A stretch of DNA of 64,000 nt from Pseudomonadota bacterium (GCA_023391095.1 JAEWBN010000001.1:208239-272238), one strand, 5' to 3'; positions 1 to 8,565 are shown, counted from the first letter of the stretch. The notes: generated by a model not told the origin, from the sequence alone. Program-made: numbers and translations.

Positions 1-340
1 GCGAGGCCAGCGTTTCGGCGAGCTCGATCCACTTGGATTCGTCCTCGCTGCGCTGGTCCGGCATGATGAACGGGCAATAGATGCGCTTAACACCGATGGC
101 TTCGGCAATCTGGAGAGCCGAAGAGGTATCCTTGAGCTGGTCGAGGCCGAAGTGCCCGGTGGGCATTGCGAGGCCATTGTTCTTGAGATCAGCCGCAAAG
201 CTGGCCGCCGTAGCCGGATCGGCATAGAGGCCGCCAAAGCCTTCAACCTGCTTGTAACCGAGGGAGGACAGCGTGCCGAAGAACTCGGACATCGAAGGAA
301 CGTTGCGGGCGCTGTAAAGCTGGAATGACAACTCGGTCAT
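1..340 (-). CDS. sugar phosphate isomerase/epimerase family protein (partial, C-terminus outside window)
   Basis: The N-terminal 113 codons are visible; the rest lies to the left of the window. The protein begins MTELSFQLYSARN and carries a GYKQVEGFGGLYAD segment, the pattern of xylose-isomerase-like TIM-barrel proteins (AP endonuclease 2 fold). These act on sugars or sugar acids. It lies downstream of the sugar ABC importer on the same strand, so a role in catabolism of the imported sugar is likely. A 10-bp GC-rich hairpin separates it from the ATPase gene. An in-frame ATG 21 nt upstream (361) is possible; 340 was chosen because an AGAGG sequence precedes it. The exact substrate cannot be read from the sequence. 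Confidence 0.75.
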   Translation of the reverse strand, partial: MTELSFQLYSARNVPSMSEFFGTLSSLGYKQVEGFGGLYADPATAASFAADLKNNGLAMPTGHFGLDQLKDTSSALQIAEAIGVKRIYCPFIMPDQRSEDESKWIELAETLAS

Positions 341-457
341 CTGGGCCTCTTCTAGTTGCATTTGGATGCGGAAAATCGCGTCGGAGCGGAGAGGTAGCCA
401 TCAGTCGAGCTGGCGTCGCCGCGCCGGGGCAGATTGGTTGCCGCAAAAGTAATATGA

Positions 458-482
458 AGCGGCGCCCGAAGGGGGCGCCGCT
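458..482 (-). terminator. GC-rich hairpin after the ABC ATPase gene
   Basis: A perfect 10-bp inverted repeat (AGCGGCGCCC and its complement, 5-nt loop) lies just past the stop of the ABC ATP-binding gene. On the minus strand the following bases are only moderately T-rich (ATTACTTTTG), so termination may be partial and the isomerase may be read through or have its own promoter. Confidence 0.55.
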
Positions 483-491
483 GGTTTTTCG

Positions 492-1574
492 TTAGAGACG
501 GTTTTCGGTCTGTGCGTTGAACAGAGAACCGCGGGCAATGTCGAAGCCCAGCGTCACCCGGTCGCCGGCAGCCAGCGGAATATCGCTGGAGCAGCGGAAG
601 GTGACCGGCACGCCGGCAACCTTGGTCCAGGCCAGGGTTTCCGAACCCATGGGCTCGACGATCTCGATTTCGGCTTCGGTGGTGAAGGGCATGCCCTGCG
701 CCGCGTCGCCGATAAAGATGTGCTCGGGACGAACGCCCAGCACCGCCTTGGTCGCGCTCGAAGGCGCAGCGACATACTCGTAGGAGCCAACCGGGATCTT
801 GGTTCCGTCCTCGGCAGTGAAGGTCTGGCCTTCCAGCGTACCGTTGAGGAAGTTCATCGACGGCGACCCGATGAAGCCAGCCACGTAGAGGTTGACCGGC
901 TTGTTGTAGATCGTGTGCGGATCGGCCAGCTGCTGGATCACGCCATTCTTCATGATGGCGATACGGTCAGCCAGGGTCAGAGCCTCGATCTGGTCGTGCG
1001 TCACGTAGATCATGGTGTTCTTCAGACGCGCATGCAGACGCTTGATCTCGACGCGCAGGTCCGAACGGAGCTTGGCATCGAGGTTGGACAGCGGCTCGTC
1101 GAAGAGGAACACGTCCACGTCACGCACCAGGGCGCGGCCGATGGCAACGCGCTGGCGCTGGCCACCCGACAGATTGGCCGGCTTGCGCTGCAACAGCGGC
1201 TCGATCTGCAGGATTTCGGCAGCACGCTTCACGCGGCTTTCGATTTCCGCCTTGGGCATGCCGGCGACGCGCAGGCCGAAGGAGAGGTTCCGCTCCACGC
1301 TCATCTGCGGATAAAGCGCATAGGACTGGAACACCATGCCGATGCCGCGATCCTTGGGCTCCATCCAAGTGACGTTCTTGCCACCGATGAAGATCTGGCC
1401 GTCCGACACGTCGAGCAGGCCGGCGATGCAGTTGAGAAGCGTGGACTTGCCGCAGCCCGAAGGCCCGAGCAGCACGATGAACTCGCCCTGGGCAATGTCC
1501 AGGTTCAGGTTCTCCAGAACCTTCACATTGCCGAAGTTGAGGGTGAGGTCCTTGATGGAAACGCTGGGTTGCAT
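492..1574 (-). CDS. sugar ABC transporter ATP-binding protein (UgpC/MsmK type)
   Basis: A 360-residue ATPase that powers a carbohydrate importer at the inner membrane face. Visible motifs are Walker A GPSGCGKST (37-45), the signature LSGGQ (135-139), Walker B VFLFDEP (about 155-161) and the switch histidine in YVTHDQ (193). The C-terminal third, with LGVRPEHI, is the OB-fold (TOBE) regulatory domain typical of MalK/UgpC ATPases. Length is normal for the family. It follows the second permease gene with only 5 nt between them, so it belongs to the operon that starts at the binding protein near 4776. Substrate is not determined by this subunit. Confidence 0.93.
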   Translation of the reverse strand: MQPSVSIKDLTLNFGNVKVLENLNLDIAQGEFIVLLGPSGCGKSTLLNCIAGLLDVSDGQIFIGGKNVTWMEPKDRGIGMVFQSYALYPQMSVERNLSFGLRVAGMPKAEIESRVKRAAEILQIEPLLQRKPANLSGGQRQRVAIGRALVRDVDVFLFDEPLSNLDAKLRSDLRVEIKRLHARLKNTMIYVTHDQIEALTLADRIAIMKNGVIQQLADPHTIYNKPVNLYVAGFIGSPSMNFLNGTLEGQTFTAEDGTKIPVGSYEYVAAPSSATKAVLGVRPEHIFIGDAAQGMPFTTEAEIEIVEPMGSETLAWTKVAGVPVTFRCSSDIPLAAGDRVTLGFDIARGSLFNAQTENRL

Positions 1575-1579
1575 GTGTA

Positions 1580-2512
1580 TTACCCCTTCACGGCGCCGGC
1601 AGCGACGCCGCGCACAAACAGCTTGCCGGATACAAAGTAGACAATCAGCGGCACGAGGCCGGTCAGCACGGTTGCGGCCATGTTGACGTTGTATTCCGGC
1701 GTACCCTGAGCCGAGTTGACGATATTGTTGAGCTGAACGGTCATCGGCTGGTTCTGCGTGCCGGCAAAGACGGCGCCGAACAGGAAGTCATTCCAGATAC
1801 CGGTGATCTGCAGGATCAGCGCGACCACGAAGATCGGCAGCGACATGGGCAGCATGATCTCGAAGAAAATGCGCCAGAACCCTGCCCCATCGACGCGGGC
1901 CGCCTTGAAAAGTTCCTGCGGCAACGACGCGAAGTAGTTGCGGAACAGAAGTGTCAGGATCGGCATGCCGAAGATGGTGTGGATCAGGATAACCGCTTCG
2001 AGCTTGCCGAAGATGCCGAGTTCGCGGGTGATCATCACCAGCGGATAGAGCATCACCTGATAGGGGATGAACGAGCCGAAGATGAGGATCGAGAAGAAGA
2101 TCTCCGACCCCTTGAAGCGCCAGTTGACCAGAGCATAGCCGTTGATGGCGGCGATGAAGATCGAGACGATCGTGGACGGCACGGTGATCTTCACCGAGTT
2201 CCAGAAGCCGGGGGACAGACCATTACAGGTCAGGCCCGTACAGGCACTGGTCCAGGCGCGCACCCAGGCATCGAAATTGATCTGGTTGGGGAGCGCGAAG
2301 ATCGAGCCGAAACGGATTTCCGGCATGGTCTTGAACGAGGTCGTGACCATGACATAGAGCGGAAACAGGAAGTAGAGCGAGAAAAAGATCAGGGTCGAAT
2401 AGATCATGATCTTCTTCGGCGTGAAGAAGGGCTTGGGCTTGGGGCCGCGCGGTCCGGCGGACTGGCCGGTCGAGAGCGGCGCGGAGCCGGGCATAATTGC
2501 GGTATCGGTCAT
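1580..2512 (-). CDS. carbohydrate ABC transporter permease (MalG type)
   Basis: A 310-residue inner-membrane permease subunit. About six hydrophobic segments are seen, and the cytoplasmic loop carries the EAA-type motif (ELFKAARVDGAGFWRIFFEI) that docks on the ATPase. The N-terminus is a short proline-rich cytosolic tail before the first membrane span. The start overlaps the stop of the upstream permease by 4 nt (ATGA), typical of coupled subunits. With the MalF-type partner it forms the transmembrane channel of the sugar importer. Confidence 0.92.
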   Translation of the reverse strand: MTDTAIMPGSAPLSTGQSAGPRGPKPKPFFTPKKIMIYSTLIFFSLYFLFPLYVMVTTSFKTMPEIRFGSIFALPNQINFDAWVRAWTSACTGLTCNGLSPGFWNSVKITVPSTIVSIFIAAINGYALVNWRFKGSEIFFSILIFGSFIPYQVMLYPLVMITRELGIFGKLEAVILIHTIFGMPILTLLFRNYFASLPQELFKAARVDGAGFWRIFFEIMLPMSLPIFVVALILQITGIWNDFLFGAVFAGTQNQPMTVQLNNIVNSAQGTPEYNVNMAATVLTGLVPLIVYFVSGKLFVRGVAAGAVKG

Positions 2513-3447
2513 TTACGGCCCTTTCCGCCAAATTCGAGATAGGCCCACGGGATCATGATCACCATCACTGTCAGCAGCATCATGGTGGCCGCGGCGAGCG
2601 CCTGGCCGATATTGCCACCGGAGAACATGTAGTTGACGACGTACTTGGCCGGCACTTCGGACGAAATGCCCGGGCCACCATTGGTGAGCGCCACCACAAG
2701 GTCATAGAGGCGGACAATGCCCGAGCCGATCAGCACCACGGCGGTGACGAGAACACCCCGCATCATGGGCAGAACGATGGAAATGTAGGTGCGCCAGGTG
2801 GGAATACCGTCGACGCGCGCAGCCTTCCAGATTTCCTCGTCCACGCCACGCAGGCCAGCCAGCATGAGCACCATGCAGAAGCCAACGCCCTGCCAGAGGC
2901 CGGCAATCAGCAGCGCGAACAGCACCATGCGCGGATTGGTGATCCAGTCGAAGGTGAAATTTTCCCAGCCCAGATTGCGCATCGCGGTCTGCAGGCCAAG
3001 CGTGGGGTTCATGATCCACTGCCAGACCAGGCCCGTCACGATGAAGGAGAGGGCGAAGGGGTAGAGCATGATGGTGCGGAAGGCGCTTTCAAAGCGGATC
3101 TTCTGGTCCATCAGCACGGCAAGAAGGAAGCCCAGGGTCAGCGTCAGCACCAGGCTCATGGCACCATAGGTGACCAGATTGGAAACCGACACGTTCCAGC
3201 GGCTCGTCGCGAACAGGCGCTCATACTGGTCGAAACCAACAAAGGAGCCGGTGGGCAAAAGCCGCGAATTCGTGAACGAATAATAGATGGTCCAAATCGT
3301 GCAGCCCACGAAGACGACCAGAACCGTGGCCATCATCGGAAGGGCCGCTATCTTGGCGGGCAGGTTGTGTAGGAAGGTTTTTTTGAGGAAACCAGGCCGG
3401 GCCGCATGGCTCGTTCCTTGATCAGCCCCGACGGCTGCATCCGCCAT
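2509..3447 (-). CDS. carbohydrate ABC transporter permease (MalF type)
   Basis: A membrane permease subunit of about 312 residues, the partner of the MalG-type protein. Several hydrophobic spans are visible, and the EAA loop reads EIWKAARVDGIPTWRTYISI. The start at 3447 (MADAAVGADQ) was preferred over an ATG at 3480 because GAGAGA sits just upstream of it. It lies between the binding-protein gene and the second permease on the same strand. A small hairpin separates it from the binding-protein gene. Confidence 0.9.
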   Translation of the reverse strand: MADAAVGADQGTSHAARPGFLKKTFLHNLPAKIAALPMMATVLVVFVGCTIWTIYYSFTNSRLLPTGSFVGFDQYERLFATSRWNVSVSNLVTYGAMSLVLTLTLGFLLAVLMDQKIRFESAFRTIMLYPFALSFIVTGLVWQWIMNPTLGLQTAMRNLGWENFTFDWITNPRMVLFALLIAGLWQGVGFCMVLMLAGLRGVDEEIWKAARVDGIPTWRTYISIVLPMMRGVLVTAVVLIGSGIVRLYDLVVALTNGGPGISSEVPAKYVVNYMFSGGNIGQALAAATMMLLTVMVIMIPWAYLEFGGKGRK

Positions 3448-3506
3448 GAATCTCTCCATTAAGAAAGTGGCCGACCCCAAGAGAGGTCGACCACCGATTT
3501 CAGAAG

Positions 3507-3522
3507 TGAGGCCAAAGCCTCA
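3507..3522 (-). other. intra-operon stem-loop after the binding-protein gene
   Basis: TGAGGC-caaa-GCCTCA forms a 6-bp stem in the 90-nt gap between the binding-protein stop and the first permease. No T-run follows on the minus strand. Such hairpins commonly stabilise the upstream part of the transcript so that binding protein exceeds permease; that role here is inference. Confidence 0.45.
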
Positions 3523-3537
3523 TCTGGTCACACCGGC

Positions 3538-4776
3538 TTAGTCAGCCGAAGCGATGATCTCGGCACGACGCTCGATGTAGTCATCAACGGTGACGTTCTC
3601 GTCAGCGAAGAATTCGAGGTCGAGGTCCTGCAGCTGCTGCTGGGTGTCGCTCGAGAGCGAGGAGTCACCGGAGGGCAGCAGGCCGTTGCCGAGCAGGGCG
3701 ATTGCCTTCTGCATGCAAGCGTTCGCGCCCGACAGGTCGATGTCGGTACGGATCGGCATGGAGCCCTTGACCATGTTGAACTTCAGCTGGGCTTCGGGCG
3801 AGATCAGGATACGAGCCAGCTCGGCCTGAGCTTCGATCACAGCCGGGTCGGTGCCTTCAGGCAGCTTGGGGAAGTAGAACGAGTCGCCGCCACCGGTCAG
3901 CTGATCGCCAACGCCGAGAGCGGGGAGACATTCGTAGTCTTCGCCCGGGACGCCGCCTGCGATCTGCAGGTCGCCAGCGAGCCAGTCGCCGTGGATGTTG
4001 CCGGCAGCAGTGCCTTCGAGCAGCTGGTTGCCAACGTCACCGAAGGACGGGACCATGGTTTCGGGCGAGGTGACCTTGCGGAGCGAGTCCAGAGCTTCGG
4101 CAACCTTGCGGAATTCGGGGCTGCGAACAGCTTCCGGATCCTTGTCGGTGTTGATGCGCTTGACGAGGTCTGCACCGCCGATGCCGTTCATCAGAACGCC
4201 CGGGATACCGTTGATCGGCCAGCCAGAGGCAAGACCGAACGGCAGGATGCCGGCTTCCTGCAGAGCAGGCCAGGAGGCAACATATTCGTCCCAGTTGGTC
4301 GGAACCGGCTGGCCGATCTTTTCGTAAGCGGCGGTGGAGAGCCACAGCCAATCCCACGAGTGGATGTTGATCGGCAGACAGTAGAGACCGCCTTCATAAC
4401 GGCAGGGCTCGAGCAGGGTCTGGTCGACGTAGAAGCTGTCGATATCGAGATCGGCAACAATGTCGGTCAGGTCGCGCATCAGGCCGGCCTGGATGAGTTC
4501 TTCGGCGTCACGGCCGGTATTCATCTGGGTGGCGCCCATCGGGTCGCCGCCGATGATACGGCTGATGATCACCGGGTTGGCGCCGGTACCCGAACCGGAC
4601 AGAGCCGAGTCGACCCAGGTGTGGCCGGTCTGCTCTTCAAAAACCTTGGCGAATTCGGCGATAGCCGCGGCTTCACCAGCCGAGGTCCACCAGTGGGTCA
4701 CTTCCAGCTCGGCAGCATAGGCCGTGGAGCCAAGGAAAGCGGTTGCCATAGCAGCAACCACTGCAAACTTCTTCAT
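3538..4776 (-). CDS. extracellular sugar-binding protein of the ABC importer
   Basis: A 412-residue periplasmic solute-binding protein of family 1. The Sec signal peptide is clear (MKKFAVVAAMATAFLGSTAYA, cleavage near residue 22), followed by ELEVTHWWTS, the usual first strand of sugar-binding proteins. The start at 4776 is fixed by GGGAGGACAACCT directly upstream; longer in-frame extensions lack a signal peptide. It is the first gene of the importer operon and is preceded by a promoter flanked by two LacI-type palindromes. The ligand is probably a mono- or disaccharide. Confidence 0.93.
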   Translation of the reverse strand: MKKFAVVAAMATAFLGSTAYAAELEVTHWWTSAGEAAAIAEFAKVFEEQTGHTWVDSALSGSGTGANPVIISRIIGGDPMGATQMNTGRDAEELIQAGLMRDLTDIVADLDIDSFYVDQTLLEPCRYEGGLYCLPINIHSWDWLWLSTAAYEKIGQPVPTNWDEYVASWPALQEAGILPFGLASGWPINGIPGVLMNGIGGADLVKRINTDKDPEAVRSPEFRKVAEALDSLRKVTSPETMVPSFGDVGNQLLEGTAAGNIHGDWLAGDLQIAGGVPGEDYECLPALGVGDQLTGGGDSFYFPKLPEGTDPAVIEAQAELARILISPEAQLKFNMVKGSMPIRTDIDLSGANACMQKAIALLGNGLLPSGDSSLSSDTQQQLQDLDLEFFADENVTVDDYIERRAEIIASAD

Positions 4777-4869
4777 AGGTTGTCCTCCCAACGGAACACG
4801 AAGGAGCAGATGCTCCAGCGATGCACTGACTGCAGACCGACTACTCCTAAAGCGCAATCCACAATCTCG

Positions 4870-4883
4870 TGTAATCGATTGCA
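4870..4883. promoter_or_regulatory. LacI-family operator O1
   Basis: TGTAATCGATTGCA is a near-perfect palindrome centred on CG, as LacI/GalR sites are. It lies immediately downstream of the -10 box of the importer promoter, in the gap between the importer and the divergent LacI gene. A second copy of the same pattern, TGNAATCGATTNCA, lies 35 bp away. Confidence 0.7.
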
Positions 4884-4909
4884 TTATAGGTTCCAAAACC
4901 TTTGTGCAA
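4883..4909 (-). promoter_or_regulatory. promoter of the sugar ABC operon
   Basis: On the minus strand a perfect TATAAT (4888-4883) is preceded by TTGCAC (4909-4904) with a 15-bp spacer, or ATTGCA (4910-4905) with a 16-bp spacer. It lies about 107 bp from the ATG of the binding protein. Both elements are bracketed or overlapped by LacI-type operators, so repression by blocking RNA polymerase is expected. Confidence 0.65.
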
Positions 4910-4918
4910 TCGATTTCA
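4905..4918. promoter_or_regulatory. LacI-family operator O2
   Basis: TGCAATCGATTTCA shares the TGNAATCGATTNCA pattern with O1 and overlaps the -35 region of the importer promoter. Centre-to-centre distance to O1 is 35 bp, between three and four helical turns. Confidence 0.7.
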
Positions 4919-5002
4919 GGAGTTTCATACACAGCTTGCGGAGCTGTCAAGATCGATTTAGACCGTTTAGGTTACTGACAGCGAGAGGGGGCGCTGCCAG
5001 CA

Positions 5003-6043
5003 GTGGTCCAAACTCGAAAACCGCCGACAATTCAAGATGTTGCGCGTTACGCAAGGGTCTCCACGGCCACCGTGAGCAGGGCTTTGTCAGCCCCTCACAA
5101 GGTCAGCGAGATCACGAGGGAGCGCGTTTCGCAAGCTGTGATCGCCACAGGCTACACGCTGAACCAGGCCGCGCGCTCGCTCCGTCAAAAAACCGCCAAA
5201 ACGATCCTGGTGGGCCTTCCCGATATCCGGAACCCGTTTTTTTCCACCGTGCTCGATTCCATTGAACGGGAAGCCACCAATCGCGGCTATAGCGTCCTCG
5301 TCGCAAATCTCCATCTGGGCTCCGACCCCGCCGGTAGACTACAGGGCTATCTGCTTTCAAACAGGGCGGATGGGCTGCTTCTACTGGATGGATCGCTTGA
5401 CGCCGACCAGTTGCGGCGCATCACCAGCGTGCCCTATGCGGTGCCGCTGGTCATGGCCTGCGAAGACATTCCGGACTCCGGATTTCATGCCGTGGTGACG
5501 GATAATGTGGCTGCGGCGGCACGGGCCACGCAGCATCTCATCGACTTGGGCCATACGCGGATCGGGCATATTCTGGGCCCACAGGACAACATGATCGCAA
5601 GGGACCGGCTTGCCGGTTTCCAGCAGGCGCTGGCGGCGGCCGGTCTTTCCGCCCCGCGCGAATATCTCTTTCCCGGCAATTTCGGCATAGAAAGCGGCTA
5701 CGCGGCCGTGGCCCGGTTCCGCACGCTGGTCGAACGCCCGACCGCTATCTTTGCCGCCAACGACGAGTCCGCGATCGGATTTCTGTCGGGCATGCGCCGT
5801 TACGGCCTGCGATGCCCTGAAGACCTTTCCGTTGTCGGCTTCGACGATCTGGCCGTAGCGGCCCACTATATGCCACCGCTCACGACGATCCATCAGCCCC
5901 GCGCCGCATTGGGCCAACTGGCCGCAGCCGCCCTGATCGACATGCTCGAGGACGGGGCGACCAGCCGCCCTGCCCTCAGGATTGTGCTGAACTCTGCTCT
6001 TGTCATCCGGCAGAGCACGGGCGCGCCACCCCAACAGGGCTAA
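5003..6043 (+). CDS. LacI family transcriptional regulator
   Basis: A 346-residue regulator with an N-terminal helix-turn-helix (TIQDVARYARVSTATVSRAL, residues 9-28) and a periplasmic-binding-like effector domain (ILVGLPDIRNPFFSTVLD onward, to DLSVVGFDDLAVA near the C-terminus). The start is GTG with a purine-rich stretch (GAGAGGGGG) about 12 nt upstream. It is transcribed divergently from the sugar importer and is the obvious repressor for the two palindromes at 4870 and 4905. The inducer is probably the imported sugar or its phosphate. Confidence 0.92.
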   Translation: MVQTRKPPTIQDVARYARVSTATVSRALSAPHKVSEITRERVSQAVIATGYTLNQAARSLRQKTAKTILVGLPDIRNPFFSTVLDSIEREATNRGYSVLVANLHLGSDPAGRLQGYLLSNRADGLLLLDGSLDADQLRRITSVPYAVPLVMACEDIPDSGFHAVVTDNVAAAARATQHLIDLGHTRIGHILGPQDNMIARDRLAGFQQALAAAGLSAPREYLFPGNFGIESGYAAVARFRTLVERPTAIFAANDESAIGFLSGMRRYGLRCPEDLSVVGFDDLAVAAHYMPPLTTIHQPRAALGQLAAAALIDMLEDGATSRPALRIVLNSALVIRQSTGAPPQQG

Positions 6044-6087
6044 TCGGTGTGGCCTTTGGCGCAAAATGTTGTAAAGGAGCGCCCAGC

Positions 6088-6164
6088 GGTCCCGTAGCTC
6101 AGCTGGATAGAGCAGCAGCCTTCTAAGCTGTTGGTCACAGGTTCGAATCCTGTCGGGATCGCCA
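6088..6164 (+). tRNA. tRNA-Arg (TCT)
   Basis: A 77-nt cloverleaf with a 7-bp acceptor (GGTCCCG/CGGGATC, one G-U pair), a D-arm AGCTCAGCTGGATAGAGC, anticodon loop CTTCTAA (TCT) on a GCAGC/GCTGT stem, T-arm GGTTCGAATCC and an encoded CCA. It lies 45 nt after the LacI gene. Confidence 0.95.
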
Positions 6165-6473
6165 GTCATTTTCCCACATTGTCGCCTCGACGAAGTCGCC
6201 ACACCAGGGCGGCTCGTCACAGGCGTCGAGAGCGTACCCAGGGTTGTCATTCTCGTGTGGACGCCCGCTCAGTGCTGTCGCTCTTGTAAATGAACCTACC
6301 TACCGCGCGCCGGAACACGCGTAAGAATATTTCAAAGGCATCATCGAGTTTTCCCGAAGGTTGGCATGCTGTCAGCGCATGGCAGCTTCACGATCACAAG
6401 TTGATGGTGTCAGTACTTCCCTCTTTTTAACAAATCCCTATTATGTTTTTCTGCTGTAGAGGCAGATGGGACG
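6165..6473. other. non-coding gap after tRNA-Arg
   Basis: About 310 bases with no convincing gene. The last 60 bases are AT-rich (TTTTTAACAAATCCCTATTATG), which is the likely promoter region for the downstream DUF2158 gene. No copy of the tRNA 3' end was noticed here, so nothing indicates an integrated element at this tRNA. Confidence 0.4.
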
Positions 6474-6689
6474 ATGCTGATGGCAACGAAGTACAAGGTT
6501 GGAGATCTGGTACAACTGAAATCCGGCGGCCCTAAGATGACCGTAACAAAGCCGGACTACTATATAGGCGACGTTGGTGCCTATTGGTTTACTGGAACCA
6601 AGAAGCACAAGGCCGACTTCCCGCCGGAGGCCCTGCTTCCGGTTGATGGGGAAGCTGTCGCGACCGAGCAATCACCCCGCGCCAATTGA
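6474..6689 (+). CDS. DUF2158 (YodC-like) small protein
   Basis: A 71-residue protein with the core KYKVGDLVQLKSGGPKMTV followed by a C-terminal FPPEALLPV. This is the pattern of the YodC/DUF2158 family: short, single SH3-like-domain proteins of unknown role. A second in-frame ATG two codons later (6480) could also be the start. No neighbours point to a function. It may be an accessory gene, as the flanking 300-450 bp on each side hold little else. Confidence 0.75.
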   Translation: MLMATKYKVGDLVQLKSGGPKMTVTKPDYYIGDVGAYWFTGTKKHKADFPPEALLPVDGEAVATEQSPRAN

Positions 6690-6695
6690 ATCGCC

Positions 6696-6827
6696 ATGCG
6701 TCTGCCACTGTGGTGGGCGCCAATCCGGGCAGCAGTTTTAGCGTCGGAGCGTGACATCGAGCGCCAGACTGCTCTTAATCGGCGCCGCCCCGACAAGTGG
6801 ATCGGCCATCATACTCATTCGGTCTGA
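6696..6827 (+). CDS. possible small ORF downstream of the DUF2158 gene
   Basis: A 43-codon ORF (MRLPLWWAPIRAAVLASERD...) begins 6 nt after the DUF2158 stop. It is arginine- and tryptophan-rich, with no recognised family and no clear ribosome-binding site. Translational coupling to the gene before it is the only support. It may be chance. Confidence 0.22.
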   Translation: MRLPLWWAPIRAAVLASERDIERQTALNRRRPDKWIGHHTHSV

Positions 6828-7260
6828 ACCTCCGAGGCCACCCCGCCGTCAGTTTAGGCGCGATCCATTCCGCTACGATCCATTCCGCTACAAGGTCTAC
6901 AGCAGATACCGACGCGTGTTTGCGGCGGTAGCACTCGACGCGCTCGCCTAACGCCTTGCACCACTGACGACGCCAGCGCTCTCCCTTTACAGGTTTCGCG
7001 GCAGGTTATCGGCGAACCACTGCGGGACTCGGCTTCACCATCGCATCGGATCGACGCACCACAGCGTCGCGACTAAGAGCTAGAAATGGGTTGTCCACGC
7101 CCGCGCGCGATTCACCCGGTTATGTAAGCCATTGATTTTGAGTGCAAAATGCAGTCATGTCGGCGCCATACTCACCTGTGCCGACAGTGTGAAATGTGGC
7201 GGGGTTGTGTCGAAGCAAAAATTGGGTCACACCTTGTTAGCCCTAACGGAGGTTAGTCCA
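6828..7260. other. gene-poor stretch with a 15-bp tandem repeat
   Basis: About 430 bases without a supported gene. It includes two adjacent identical 15-bp units, CGATCCATTCCGCTA, at 6861-6875 and 6876-6890. An AACGGAGG ribosome-binding-like sequence at 7245-7252 precedes the HAD gene. Confidence 0.4.
6861..6890. repeat. 15-bp perfect tandem duplication
   Basis: CGATCCATTCCGCTA is repeated twice head to tail without interruption in an otherwise gene-free stretch. It is probably a replication-slippage product. Confidence 0.85.
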
Positions 7261-7992
7261 CTGGCTGACGACACCAAAAGGCCGACCATTGTTCTGTTCG
7301 ATCTGGATGGAACGTTGGTGCACCACGTCAATCCGCGCGTGTTGCAGGCACTTGAGTTTCTGGATGACTGTTCGCACCGTACCGGCCGTCTCGTGGCGCG
7401 GTTTCGGCTGCACCGGCGGCATATGGCCATGGAGACGCGCAAGGCGCCGAACCTGCTGGTTCATCGCGCGATCCATAAGGTAAGACGCAAGTCCGTCGAG
7501 GAAATGCTCGTTCCTTGTGACACAATGCGCAACGTTCTGGAAAAGTTGCATTCCGAAGGTGTCACGCTGGGCGTGGTCAGCAACGGCCTCGGCCGTGGCT
7601 ATGGCCATGACGTTCTGGAAGCCTTTGATCTGCGCAAGTATTTTTCGACCTGCGTGTTCCGCGAGGACGTAGCCCGCGGCAAGCCCTTTCCGGATTCCAT
7701 CGTCACGGCGCTGAACGGCATCGGCCGTGACCTGCGGCGATCGGACGAAATCTGGTATATCGGGGACCAGCGCAAGGATATCGGCGCGGCTCTGGCGGCC
7801 TCGCGCGAAGTGGGCCGGTCTATCCGCTCCTTTGCACTGGGAGCCCGTGCAGCCCTTTGTTCCGAACCGGCATTGCAGCCGTCGCAAATCATGTGGACCG
7901 CGTCGGATTTCGAGCGGACCATTGCCTCGCTCTTTCCGCGCCAAGAACAGCTTCGCCCTCTGGGCTACACCGTGCCGGCGGCGCTGCTCTAG
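7261..7992 (+). CDS. HAD family hydrolase
   Basis: A phosphatase-like protein of about 243 residues in the haloacid dehalogenase superfamily. It shows motif I FDLDGTLV (aspartates near 14 and 16), motif II VVSNG, motif III lysine in RGKPFPDS and motif IV WYIGDQRKDIGAA. The cap is of the C1 (phosphoglycolate-phosphatase-like) layout. The start is uncertain: no ATG precedes motif I, so a CTG at 7261, placed 8 nt after AACGGAGG, is proposed. An in-frame TTG at 7132 would add a tail with no visible homology. The substrate is unknown. Confidence 0.82.
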   Translation: MADDTKRPTIVLFDLDGTLVHHVNPRVLQALEFLDDCSHRTGRLVARFRLHRRHMAMETRKAPNLLVHRAIHKVRRKSVEEMLVPCDTMRNVLEKLHSEGVTLGVVSNGLGRGYGHDVLEAFDLRKYFSTCVFREDVARGKPFPDSIVTALNGIGRDLRRSDEIWYIGDQRKDIGAALAASREVGRSIRSFALGARAALCSEPALQPSQIMWTASDFERTIASLFPRQEQLRPLGYTVPAALL

Positions 7993-8019
7993 CCGCGCCG
8001 CGCTGGCGCTCGACTTTCC

Positions 8020-8565
8020 CTAGAAATCGAAGCCCATTTGCGTAACGGCCTTTTCCCGGGCAGCGCGCGCAACGGCGGGCGGCACCGAATCGTCGGCGAG
8101 CGCCATTTCAGGTGCGGCAGACGGCGACGATTTGCTCTTGCGTACGGGCTTTGCCACAGGCGTGAGAACCGGCTCCGGCACCGAGATGGGTTCGGCCACC
8201 GCGATGGGCTCCGCTGCCGTCTGTAGAGTGACGTTGGACGCTTCTTCCATGGCGGGCGCGTCCACCGGTTCGGATGCAGTTTCTGCGCCTTTGAGGGCCA
8301 GAACCCATTCGACGGCCTTGTCGAGCTTGTTCAGGCGGACGGAATAAAGGTTTTCGCGACCTTTCTTCACCTCCACCACCAGCCCCGCTGTCTTGAGCAC
8401 TCGCAAGTGACGGGAAATGGCCGGGCGGCTGATAGAAAAGGCGTCCGCCAACTCATGCACTGGCTTGGGACCGTCGCGCAGGAGCTCAACGATCCGGCAA
8501 CGGGAGGCGTCGGCGAGTGCGGAGTAAAGGGCGACAGGAGGCTTGGTCTTGCGAGTCATGACCAT
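8020..8565 (-). CDS. ArsR family regulator with long C-terminal tail
   Basis: A 181-residue protein. Residues about 8-95 form a winged helix of the ArsR type (ALADASRCRIVELL, then FSISRPAISRHLRVL). The remaining 85 residues are a low-complexity tail rich in Ala, Pro, Glu and Val ending in TQMGFDF. Typical ArsR regulators are 100-120 residues, so the tail is unusual. No metal-binding CxC motif is seen in the recognition helix. The predicted -10 box ends 2 bp from the first ATG, so translation probably starts on a leaderless mRNA at 8565 or 8559. It likely represses itself through the palindrome at 8574-8589. Confidence 0.85.
   Translation of the reverse strand: MVMTRKTKPPVALYSALADASRCRIVELLRDGPKPVHELADAFSISRPAISRHLRVLKTAGLVVEVKKGRENLYSVRLNKLDKAVEWVLALKGAETASEPVDAPAMEEASNVTLQTAAEPIAVAEPISVPEPVLTPVAKPVRKSKSSPSAAPEMALADDSVPPAVARAAREKAVTQMGFDF

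Noticed and set aside
720..1640. Long open frame opposite the sugar ABC ATPase gene
   Set aside because: It lies antisense to a well-supported ATPase with all motifs; high GC makes long shadow frames common.
6088..7260. Possible genomic island at tRNA-Arg
   Set aside because: The tRNA is intact, no repeat of its 3' end was noticed, and no integrase or phage-like gene lies nearby.
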